Assembly: GCA_032988165.1 (NCBI GenBank)
Contig: JANTQF010000545.1
Coordinates: 1-14,652, forward strand
Reading direction: 5' to 3'
DNA: 14,652 bases
From: Emmonsiellopsis sp. PD_33
Lineage: Eukaryota > Ascomycota > Eurotiomycetes > Onygenales > Ajellomycetaceae
In this document: positions 6,414 to 14,652 of the stretch, piece after piece
How positions within the stretch are numbered: the first letter of the stretch is position 1
Layout of the letters: every line of letters starts with the position of its first letter
Program-made: the position numbers and the translations under genes
Notes under the pieces: generated by a model
Told to the model about the DNA's origin: nothing
Databases searched by the model: none
The model's input: the letters and a program-made list of their open reading frames with translations, nothing else

Positions 6414-9400
6414 CTAAGGCAAAGATAGTAATTCCCTCCAATTCCAGCTTAATCTCACGTCTATCTCCGTAGTTGCTGCAACGGTCTTGTCATCTTGGTC
6501 CCGTTTCCTGGCGCGAGAGTTCAACGTTCCGCTCTTCGGCGATTTTGGATGGCGATGGCTGGAAACGCCATATCCCCACTTTAGACATCCAGCGAAAACA
6601 CGCTTTCCGAATTTCTCCCAATGGTCTCGGATATTCGCAGATTTTGGGTCGTTCTCGTCGATATCCGGCCGGAATGCCTCCTGAGTTAGGAAAATAATTT
6701 TTCCAGTTTGGGGTAAGCTGCCAGCTCGTTGCTTGAGAACGAGAGCGTTGCCTATTCGTGAGAGAGTTGATGCCGTTTGTTTCCCGTGTAAGGGGTTGGA
6801 ACCCACGATGACGATTCCGCAATGGTGCAGTGGTTTATAGGAGCGTGCAGGACGCGTGACCGGGGGAGAGGGGTGCTTGCTGGCAAATCTGGAATTCAAA
6901 ATCTTTTCGAGGAATTGGTCGATTGATGAAGGCGCGCCGAGTTGGTACATTCTTGATGAAGTGTAGGGTATATCGCCATTTAATTCTTGAGGATCTTGTG
7001 TGGCTAGCAGAATCGGGGCTGATTCCAGGAATGATGATGACGTTGTCAGGCAGGAAATTTGATAGGTAGATCTGTTGTCGACCCTGATAGACGAGCGACT
7101 CGATAAGTTATTCGCAGTCGAATGGGGCTTGTTTCCAGAGGCGGGGTCCCGTTCGGGGCGGAAATCTTGGTTTATACTATGGTTTCCCTCTGGCGAAGGT
7201 AACGCGTATGTTTCGTCACCAAGGTTGTGGTCGAAAGTTAGCGCGCCTGCTGCTCCATTTCTGTCGCTACTGCTGACGGTGTTTGAAGTGTGTTGGGAAT
7301 TATTAAGCACGGAAGTGTTAGTTAAATCTGTCAAATGTCGATGCGGAGTGCCTTGAGAATCGGAGATAGTGGTGGTAGAAGATTGTGAGCAATCGGAATG
7401 AATAGTGATGTAGGGTGATCCCGCTCTTGGTATTGCTGCAGATCGTTTCGGGATTGGTTCTGGGTCAGGACAAGTGCTCTGCTTCCGTTTTCGCAGGGGA
7501 AACGATGTTTGCGGAGGAAGAAATTTTTCTGGGGGTGGTTGAAGAGAAGTCCCATGTTCAGCCCTAGAGTTAGCACTCATAGGCGCATTTGCCGGTGGAG
7601 AATCTAAGCCTGTGGTAATGGGAGAACCGACTGAGACTCCTGAAATGGAGGAGGACTGTGACGCGTCCACTGTGTATTGCGCCGTTCGATCAGCAGGATT
7701 CAGTTTCTCTGCCCAAATAGTAACTTCTTGTGACAATTCGTCTGTTGGCACCGAATTGGCTTCCTCTGCTAGCTGGTGTAGTTCCTCCAAGGTAATAGCA
7801 TCTTCGACATCTCGATCGGCATGAATTTTCAGAACTCGAGGGAACCGGAGGGTATAATAATTCACGCCGGGCGGTTTCTCAAACCCGCTCCCGAGCATCT
7901 CAACGACAAATGGGGTCTTGAAAACGTCTTGAACTTCGGGCAGTTGATTCTGGTCATTCCGGGTCGCAAACGGCGCGTCTTCATCGCCCACGACGCAACA
8001 GCGAAACTGCCCGAGTTCGTTGAGCGCTTTCATAAGTTGAATGTTGATATTGTGCCGGTTGAGCACATCAACAATCCGGAACACTGAACGTCCTTGATGG
8101 CACTGCTTCCCACTTTTCTCGAGACACCCCACGAAGAACGAGGTCCACTTTAGGCATTTTATTTCCCTGAATATGCTATTCGACGCCTCTTGGCTGTCAT
8201 ATCTTGCCCCGATGATAGCAAAATCAGCAGTGTCGCCAAGTCCCGCAATATAATCTTTTTTCAACTTGATCCAATGACCAAAATAATGATCCTCCTTCTG
8301 CCGGCCCAGGGAAAAATACGGCTCCTCGCTACCCTTCAAAATGAGCCCTTCCCAGCGTCGTGAAATAGCCGTTGAAAAGGAATCCGTCAAAAGTTGTTGG
8401 CTATTTGGCCGAGAAAAATTGATATATTCCTGTTCCGTGATCCCTGCGCGTCCTTCAATGGACTGCGCAACTTGGCAAAGTAACGACCTGCGTTCTCTAT
8501 AAGATTTCGGTAAGCAAACGGAATCGTCAATTAATAGTATATCAAAAAACATTATATATAGATGCTCGTAAGAATGCGGTCTGCTACGCGTTAGTCAAAA
8601 CATAATCGCAGTTCCTGCCATCAAGGCCATACGTACGGAGAGTCGTTTTCGGTGCCTATAAAGGTGCCAGACCTAGGCAGATGTTTCCGAAGTTTGTGAA
8701 AGGGAAGAATTTTAGATTTCACGTCACTCCAAACAAGAAGTTCTCCTTCTAAAATACAACGCTGGGAAATTTTGCAGTCAGGTTTCCCGATTCTCAGGCA
8801 TTCCTTCAGGGTGGAATGGATGCCTCGTCTGTCGACAGTCGAATCCTTCCCGCTTTTCGAGAATATCTGTATGGAGTTATGTTGCTTGGATAAGTCAATG
8901 TGTATCTGGCAGTATTCTCCGTCGTATTTCCTCTCAACGCTCATTGAGCGTTTGCCTGCCATCCTGCAGCAATGCTTGATCCCTCTCGCTTTATAGAAAT
9001 CCGGCCTTCCTACCTTCACTCCAATGCTAAGAGACATGTGAGAAGACGCAAGGGAGGAAAGGAGTTTAGCGTATTCAGGTTGCGGACGGGAGGGGAACTG
9101 CCGTATCGGCTCGCGGCTTAGTAGGCCCACAGCAGCAGGGAAAGAGTCTTGTAGCAAAAGCAAGTCGGGAAGAAGGAAATGGAAGCTCCGAAGAATAAGT
9201 GAGGCAGGTAACTCGACCGGGGTGATGTCCTTCAATATGATTCTCGTAAACCACTTGGCATCACGGCTTGGGAGCCGTCGGAAAATTGGCCCAAGGGCTT
9301 CGTCCACGCTTGCGGCGCTTCTTTGTTTCCTCACATCAGGACCGGAGAAGCGGCAATTTGATGCGACCTGGTTAAGCGCAGCATCGATTTCTTCGACCGT

Positions 9401-9787
9401 TACTTCATCCGCCCCGTCGCAATTGTTCTCGGCCTGCCGCATGACATTTTCCACGCACTGTCCTAGATCATCGCCCCCGGATGCTTTCCACAAATCAAGC
9501 TCGTATCGCCTTGACGTGCCAAGGAGGAGACAGCGGCCAACGACCTTAACAAGAGATGGTTCCTTGAGTCCAAAGACCCTCTCCGGCCGCCTTTCCGGGA
9601 ACAAGCATGATAATAGGGCGAGACGATCTGTCGTTCCCCCATGGATGGCTTTTCCGTGCCTGTCGAACCATCCGGTGACCGTCGCGACGTCAGGGTTCCT
9701 TTTCCTCGCCGCGGACGACGCTTTTAGGGTGCGGTTGGACTCGAGATTCGAGAATAGGTCGCATACATAGGAGAATTTAAAGCCCAT
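6414..9787 (-). CDS. Fungal ATP-dependent DNA ligase-like protein (1105 aa, two exons)
   Basis: An ATP-dependent DNA ligase seals nicks through an enzyme-AMP lysine; action in the nucleus is presumed. Exons are 9787-8637 and 8580-6414. The 56-nt intron 8581-8636 has donor GTACGT, branch TGACTAAC and acceptor GCAG. It restores NDSPPHSYEHLYIMFFDIL across the junction. Order: N-terminal helical domain (about 1-250; MGFKFSYVCDLF supports the start); motif I ERKYDGEY with adenylated Lys287; FSKSGKD (309-315); EGEL (347-350); FFDILL (395-400); motif IV EGLILK (461-466); motif V WIKLKKDY (487-494); an OB-fold (about 500-650). All key motifs are intact. A Ser/Pro-rich low-complexity region (about 690-930) and a conserved-looking C-terminal 150 residues follow, with no tandem BRCT pair I can recognise. 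I place it in a fungal LIG4-related paralogue group rather than canonical Lig1 or Lig4; that placement is from memory. Confidence 0.88.
8581..8636 (-). other. Intron in the DNA ligase-like gene
   Basis: A 56-nt minus-strand intron with GTACGT donor, TGACTAAC branch site and GCAG acceptor. Removing it restores the frame through a split Pro codon (CC|A). Unspliced, the frame stops at the TGA ending at 8621. Confidence 0.85.
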
Positions 9788-10323
9788 AGTATATATAGAG
9801 TGGCCCCTTCAATGTCTGAGTCTTCATTCTGAACGTCAAGTGCATAGGACAGTGGCGGTAGACACTATCGCGTTGGATGCGAAGCGGATACCGCAAAGTA
9901 AAGTAAGATGTGCAGATAATCAACTTCTTCGGGTGCTAAGACCAAAGTCTGGGTTATTTATACGTGTTACCAAACCAATATGCTGCCTGGCGACGAAAAC
10001 ACGATGCAGTTGGACATGAGGTTTGATTCCTGAGGTTTCTACGCGAGGGGAAGAGGAACGAAAAAAACACCAGATCATGTGACATTGGGTTTATCCGGGG
10101 ATCAGAACTACCAATTCTATCTTTCGATAACGACAATCTATTGCGGATTTCTATTGGAAAACAAGCAATCTGAAGGTGCCGAGATGTGGCCAGAGTCCAC
10201 AGACGAAGCATACTAGCCATTCCGAAACGCCGGACTACACTCCAGAGCCTACCGAGCATTTCGGCCCACAAGAGGGAACAAAATAAAATACATATAAGAA
10301 AGGTCGGACATGATAAGACGATG
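9788..10323. other. Intergenic region between SF3a60 and DNA ligase genes
   Basis: A 536-nt interval between two minus-strand genes. It holds the SF3a60 3' UTR and the ligase promoter. A TATATATAC stretch sits immediately before the ligase ATG, too close to be a normal TATA box for that start. No protein-like frame or RNA gene was recognised. Confidence 0.55.
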
Positions 10324-11961
10324 TTACAAGATGCCTTGTTTCTGGAGACTGTTCATAAAACATTAGCATACTGCCGCAGTCACACTTAGGGAAGGGGGTT
10401 ACATACTCAAGATATATTCTCTCCGGCATGACGTTTCCTTCAGCATCCTCCATCTGTACCACGTTCTCTCGGTTGTCCTTCTCTCTCTTTCGATCTTGTT
10501 CGAGTTTTTCCCAGAGCCTCAATGCTTCTTCGATTTTGGTGATCTCTCGGAACAAACTGGTCTGCTGCGTAATTCCAAGACACTTCAGGCCATAGATATG
10601 TCTTGCCTCAGAGAAATGTTTATCGAACGCCCGTCGTCCCATATACACAAAGTTACCGCAGATTTCGCAGGGCAATTCGACCCCCAGACCGTGAAGTTTG
10701 TAGAGCCAATATGGGATCGGCTTGCCGTCCCAGGCAAGTGGCAGCTTGAGGGGATTATATATTCTTTCTTCGCTGTCGCTCTCGGAATCTGATTCGCCAC
10801 GATGCGCTCCAGAAGGTGGCTCTGCACTTTCGGCAAAGAGGGCGTCTAGTTCCATTTGTCGTTCCCTTTCCGTCATTCCTTGTTTCCGCTCCACGTTAAT
10901 GCGCGTGGCCTGTCTCTCGTCCTTGAGGGATGCGGCCAGCGATCGAACGCGGTGTTCTCTCTCTGCAATCGCACGTTCCTTCAGGCGGCGAACAGCAGCG
11001 CCAGCTTCCCCATTTGGCCGGGAATCGGGAGTATCAGGAGTTCCATTCGCCTTGCGGGCCTCGGCAGCGCGTATGTGCTTTTTGCCAGTAAGATGGTTTT
11101 TGTACACGTTCTCGTTTTTGAACTCTCTCTCGCAGTCTGGACACCATATCCCTTCACCGCTTCCTTCAGTTTTCGGGCCCGAAGAGACCTGTGTGTTGGA
11201 TTCTTCCTCCCATCCAGGCACCTTATTTTCTTGCCAGAGCTTTTCAAACTCCTCATCATAACCGCGGAATAGTTCTTCGAGTGGTTCCAGCGGCTTTACT
11301 CTCTTAATAAACCCCTCTAGGTAAGCCGCAAGGTCTCCGACGTAGGTAAAGTACTTGTCTGTCAGCTTGCTGCTTCGTTTGATCGGGAGTTGGGGCTGTG
11401 TGAAAACGTCGAAAAGATCTAGGTATTGTAGGTACGTGAGCCGTTTGACGCCAGGCAAATTCAGGTAATCCTCGTGGGGTTTGGTGAGATCGAAAAATTG
11501 GCCGTATGATTCTTCACCGGTAAACATGTTCTCGATCTCCATGCCAAAGCCTTCGCTCTCCCCGGGGTGTCTCCTCTTATACGCCCGCTCAAGATTTTCA
11601 ACATGCTCATTAGGGTATCGTCGGTGGAAATCCTTTATTTCGTCCAGGCGCTTGTAGAATTCGTCGAAGGGTTCGCCCGTTGAAATGGCCTGCACTTCTT
11701 TTGCCCGGAGCCCTTCCGCATCTTTGTAAATATCTAAGAGTCTTTCAGACTGTTGTTGGATACGATTGAGGAAGCCTGCGATTTGATGATCTCGGTTTAG
11801 ACGGTCTCGAATCTGCACGCAAGTGTTAGCTAGTGGACGCAGCAAGTTATATGAGAATGAAGGTCGCGTACATTACGGGGTTCTTCTGTCACTCGGTCAC
11901 TGATCCCCTGTTCCAGTCTCTCCAAATCCTCATGGATGAATCGCTGTTCTTCAAGCAGCAT
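10324..11961 (-). CDS. prp9: Splicing factor 3A subunit 3 (SF3a60/Prp9), 506 aa, three exons
   Basis: SF3a60 is a subunit of the SF3a complex of the 17S U2 snRNP; it helps U2 engage the branch site during prespliceosome assembly in the nucleus. Exons are 11961-11872, 11812-10407 and 10348-10324. Intron 1 (59 nt, GTACGC donor, CTAAC branch, TGCAG acceptor) joins TEEPRN to IRDRLNRDHQ. Intron 2 (58 nt, GTATGT donor, CTAAT branch, ACAG acceptor) joins PERIYL to a 25-nt last exon that supplies Asp plus LQKQGIL and TAA, the conserved family C-terminus. The start is MLLEEQRFIHEDLERLEQ. Zinc fingers: C2H2 in WCPDCEREFKN (C254, C257, H270, H276), and the matrin-type CEICGNFVYMG...H (C412, C415, H429, H435). 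NPLKLPLAWDGKPIPYWLYK is a family hallmark. A charged, coiled-coil-prone segment lies at about 300-360. It diverges from the FAL1 gene. Confidence 0.95.
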
Positions 11962-12242
11962 TTTTATGGCGTGCTTATACTCTCTCTTCGCGTTGCTCCG
12001 AGGTCTCTGGTGAATTAATTAAACAGTCTTCGATGTGATCCGGCACCTTTGAAAGCTTCCAAGGCTGGAGGCAAGACCGACGTCACGTGCCGGTGCAAAC
12101 AAAGCAAACTCGTCGAGAACTTCAACCTCCAAGTTTTGATCTTCCAAAGCTTCAACCCCAGCTGCGTCCAAGTGAAGCGCATTGCCATTTGTGTACATCC
12201 TTCCTGTTTACGATTTAATCTACTCACGGATCTACATTCATC
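11962..12242. promoter_or_regulatory. Shared bidirectional promoter interval of SF3a60 (-) and FAL1 (+)
   Basis: The two divergent start codons are separated by 281 bp, so the 5' UTRs and promoters must overlap in this interval. No clear TATA box lies at a suitable distance for either gene, as is usual for fungal housekeeping promoters. The main recognisable element is the GTCACGTG listed separately. Confidence 0.75.
12082..12089. promoter_or_regulatory. GTCACGTG (Cbf1/bHLH-type) site in the bidirectional promoter
   Basis: GTCACGTG contains the palindromic E-box CACGTG and overlaps an ACGTCA half-CRE just upstream. It lies 154 bp before the FAL1 ATG and 121 bp before the SF3a60 ATG, close to the centre of the interval. 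The octamer matches the known preference of Cbf1-type bHLH factors. Occupancy is inferred. Confidence 0.5.
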
Positions 12243-13616
12243 ATGGCGGACGGAATCGATAGAATGGCGGAGGGTACGTGTTTTGCCCTATCCCCTCTCT
12301 TCAGCCTGCGCTAACAGCCAAAACAGAGCGGATGGAGTTCACGACGTCCAAGGAGGTGACGGTCGCGCCAACCTTTGAGGATATGCACTTGAAAGAAAAC
12401 TTGTTGCGCGGAATTTACGCATACGGATACGAGTCACCATCTGCAGTCCAGTCCCGCGCCATCGTTCAAATCTGCAAGGGTCGCGATACCATCGCGCAGG
12501 CGCAATCTGGTACTGGTAAAACAGCGACATTTTCGATCAGTATTCTACAGGTTATCGATACCGTTGTTAGAGAAACACAAGGTCAGTAGATAGCTACCTC
12601 ATCTGCCAGTCATGAAGGCTAATATCTGACCTGTAGCTCTCGTTCTGTCGCCCACTCGAGAACTTGCTACACAGATTCAGTCAGTTGTTATGGCGCTTGG
12701 AGACTATATGAATGTCCAATGCCATGCGTGTATCGGTGGTACCAACGTTGGAGAGGATATTCGGAAGCTGGATCATGGCCAGCACGTTGTTTCGGGTACC
12801 CCCGGCCGTGTTGCTGATATGATCCGTCGCCGCCATCTCCGCACCCGTAATATCAAAATGCTCGTACTTGATGAAGCCGACGAACTGCTGAACCGTGGAT
12901 TCCGCGAACAAATCTACGATGTTTACCGTTACCTCCCTCCCGCCACCCAGGTTGTTGTTGTTTCTGCCACCCTCCCATACGATGTGCTTGACATGACCAC
13001 CAAATTCATGACCGACCCCGTTCGCATTCTCGTGAAACGTGACGAGTTGACACTAGAAGGATTGAAGCAATACTTCATTGCAGTGGAGAAAGAAGAGTGG
13101 AAATTTGATACCCTTTGCGACCTTTACGATACCCTTACCATCACTCAAGCCGTCATTTTCTGCAACACCCGCCGCAAGGTTGACTGGCTCACGGATAAGA
13201 TGCGCGAGGCCAACTTCACAGTCTCCAGCATGCACGGCGAAATGCCTCAAAAGGAACGTGACAGCATTATGCAGGATTTCCGACAGGGCAACTCCCGCGT
13301 TCTCATCTCGACTGACGTCTGGGCTCGTGGTATCGATGTCCAGCAGGTGTCTCTAGTCATCAACTATGACCTGCCCAGCAATCGTGAGAACTACATCCAC
13401 AGAATCGGAAGAAGTGGTCGGTTCGGACGCAAGGGTGTTGCTATCAACTTTGTGACGAGCGAGGATGTTAGAATCCTGAGAGATATCGAGCTGTACTACT
13501 CGACACAGATCGATGAGATGCCAATGAACGGTATGCCACTGCCCATTTTCCATACCATTAACGCGTGTGTTCACATATAACTAACCTGTACGCTAGTCGC
13601 CGATCTCCTCACCTAA
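12243..13616 (+). CDS. fal1: ATP-dependent RNA helicase eIF4A-III/FAL1 (399 aa, four exons)
   Basis: A DEAD-box RNA-dependent ATPase of the eIF4A-III/FAL1 group, which anchors the exon junction complex and acts in 18S rRNA maturation in yeast. Exons are 12243-12273, 12327-12581, 12637-13530 and 13597-13616, giving 399 aa, the normal family length. The introns are 53, 55 and 66 nt, with CTAAC-type branches in the first and third. Motifs: Q-motif region (24-56), Walker A AQSGTGKT (69-76), PTRELA (101-106), TPGR (150-153), DEAD (174-177), SAT (205-207), STDVWARGID (320-329) and HRIGRSGRFGRKG (350-362). Exon 4 (20 nt) supplies VADLLT and the stop; reading through intron 3 instead gives a spurious GMPLPIF tail. 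Exon 2 has a slightly unusual GTCAGT donor. The start is MADGIDRMAE. It shares a promoter with SF3a60. Confidence 0.96.
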
Positions 13617-14204
13617 TCTTACGGTTCGAAACCGAAATGCGAATCATTCTCTCCTTTAGTCCAGTTCGGCGTAGATTCCAGCGACAACAAAAAAGTCACA
13701 CCCGCTTCGCCTCCGCATTCAAATGCATGCACGGGGGAGTTCCTTCATCGGGCCAGGGCGGCCTAGCAAAAGAAAGGTCATTGGGATTGTGGAGGAAAGG
13801 GGATATATCTAAATTGGTGAGTTATATCATTTCCCAATTTATCTACCGAACTCGCGGATATATATATCCATGTGGACTTCAAGCTGATATTTCGATTTTC
13901 TCAATTCTTCACAGAATTTCCATTTTGCCGGCGGTTGACAACCGCCTCGTTCTAATATCGTTTTTTCCCTCTGGGTTCGGAACACGCACGCACACCTTCC
14001 TCGAGGTTATCTTGCTCTCTTATATCCAAAAAGACAGCAGGACGCACGAAGCATGGGATAGGATGCTGTTCCTTCACCTATTATCTATCCAATTTTTGTC
14101 TGCGAAACTAGTAGTCTTGTTCTCATGTACTTACTAACTAGCTTGCCGGCTCATTTCACGAATTTTCATGTTCTTCATCTCTTTTAGGAATGTGGCCTTG
14201 CGTG

Positions 14205-14239
<35 letters not shown>

Positions 14240-14652
14240 CCATCTAGCTACTACATGAATGTCAGATATTTAACATTTTTTCTCTTTTCACAAGGACAGT
14301 TACTACGTAAGATCAAGGTGCCGTAGAATCTAGTGCTCTGGTGCCCGTACCCTACCTCAAATATGACACTCCTATCTATATAAAGTTACCTATATCTATG
14401 CCAGAGAACGGCTTTAGGAAAGAATGAAATGAAGATTATTCTTCCTAGTGATAGGAAATATATTATCTGTTAATACCTCTGGCTTGATCATGGCAGACGA
14501 CCTCCTATTCCGAATAGCCGGAGGCAGGGTCAAATCCTTAACGAGGAGATATTGAAAGTGCCCGAGAAGGATCGAGGGTTCGGAGCTCAGCGGGACGAAG
14601 GAGAGACCAGCTCTCCGCAGAGAAGGCTTCTGGAGAACCGCAGCACAAACAC
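13617..14652. other. Downstream region of FAL1, no gene recognised
   Basis: A 1,036-nt stretch holding the FAL1 3' UTR and further noncoding sequence, AT-rich until about 14,480 and then more GC-balanced to the window end. A long open frame across 13565-14137 is not protein-like and overlaps the FAL1 terminal intron and exon. The last 170 nt contain short open frames on both strands, none recognisable; an adjacent gene could begin or end beyond the edge. No tRNA or transposon was seen. Confidence 0.5.
14206..14237. repeat. (CT)16 microsatellite
   Basis: Thirty-two bases of uninterrupted CT dinucleotide lie about 590 nt downstream of the FAL1 stop. It is a likely length-polymorphic locus. Confidence 0.95.

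Noticed and set aside
9222..9770. 182-codon + strand open frame
   Set aside because: It is a shadow of the ligase N-terminal exon, whose conserved motifs fix the minus strand as coding.
9954..10271. 105-codon minus-strand open frame between ligase and SF3a60
   Set aside because: No recognisable pattern, and it lies where the SF3a60 3' UTR and ligase promoter should be.
13622..13634. GGTTCGAAACC, a tRNA T-arm-like motif
   Set aside because: The T-stem pairs only partly, and the upstream positions for D- and anticodon arms are the FAL1 terminal exon and intron. No cloverleaf can be built.
13565..14137. 190-codon open frame downstream of FAL1
   Set aside because: It starts at a GTG inside FAL1 intron 3, overlaps the terminal exon, and its composition is not protein-like. 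The conserved FAL1 C-terminus explains the overlap better.
14480..14652. Start or end of a further gene at the right edge
   Set aside because: An ATG at about 14,489 opens only about 22 codons before a TGA, and the minus-strand frames close quickly. Too little sequence to support a gene.

Overview
The window looks like nuclear chromosomal DNA from a filamentous ascomycete, most likely Eurotiomycetes and perhaps Onygenales. The evidence is short introns of 53-66 nt with GT..AG ends and CTAAC/CTAAT-type branch sites, orthologues of universal eukaryotic nuclear genes, a GLEYA-domain secreted protein and a fungus-specific DNA ligase paralogue. The lineage call rests on remembered family resemblance, not on a search.

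Layout, left to right. (1) 178-1265 (+): the 3' part of the APC/C subunit gene cdc23/APC8, with an intron acceptor at 177. Homopolymer-rich sequence precedes it at the window edge. (2) 1580-2452 (-): a fungal protein of unknown role with a Uma2-like PD-(D/E)XK pattern, convergent with cdc23. (3) 2453-4567: 2.1 kb with no long ORF. It holds scattered coding-like segments at 2770-3728 that may be an unrecognised multi-exon gene or a decayed one, an 18-nt C run, and a promoter region with short repeats and a TATA box. (4) 4568-5338 (+): a small secreted GLEYA/PA14-type protein. (5) 6414-9787 (-): an ATP-dependent DNA ligase paralogue of 1105 aa in two exons. (6) 10324-11961 (-): splicing factor SF3a subunit 3 (SF3a60/Prp9) in three exons, the last only 25 nt. 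(7) 12243-13616 (+): the DEAD-box helicase eIF4A-III/FAL1 in four exons, the last only 20 nt. (8) 13617-14652: no gene recognised; it contains a (CT)16 microsatellite.

The right half forms a housekeeping block. SF3a60, which helps U2 snRNP recognise the branch site, and eIF4A-III, the exon-junction-complex helicase, are divergently transcribed from a shared 281-bp interval carrying a GTCACGTG element. The left-centre (1.5-6.4 kb) is accessory in character, with lineage-restricted families, low gene density and repeats. No tRNA, rRNA, CRISPR array or intact transposon was seen. The strongest undescribed-looking candidates are the hidden exon cluster at 2770-3728, the Uma2-like protein, and the long C-terminal extension of the ligase paralogue.
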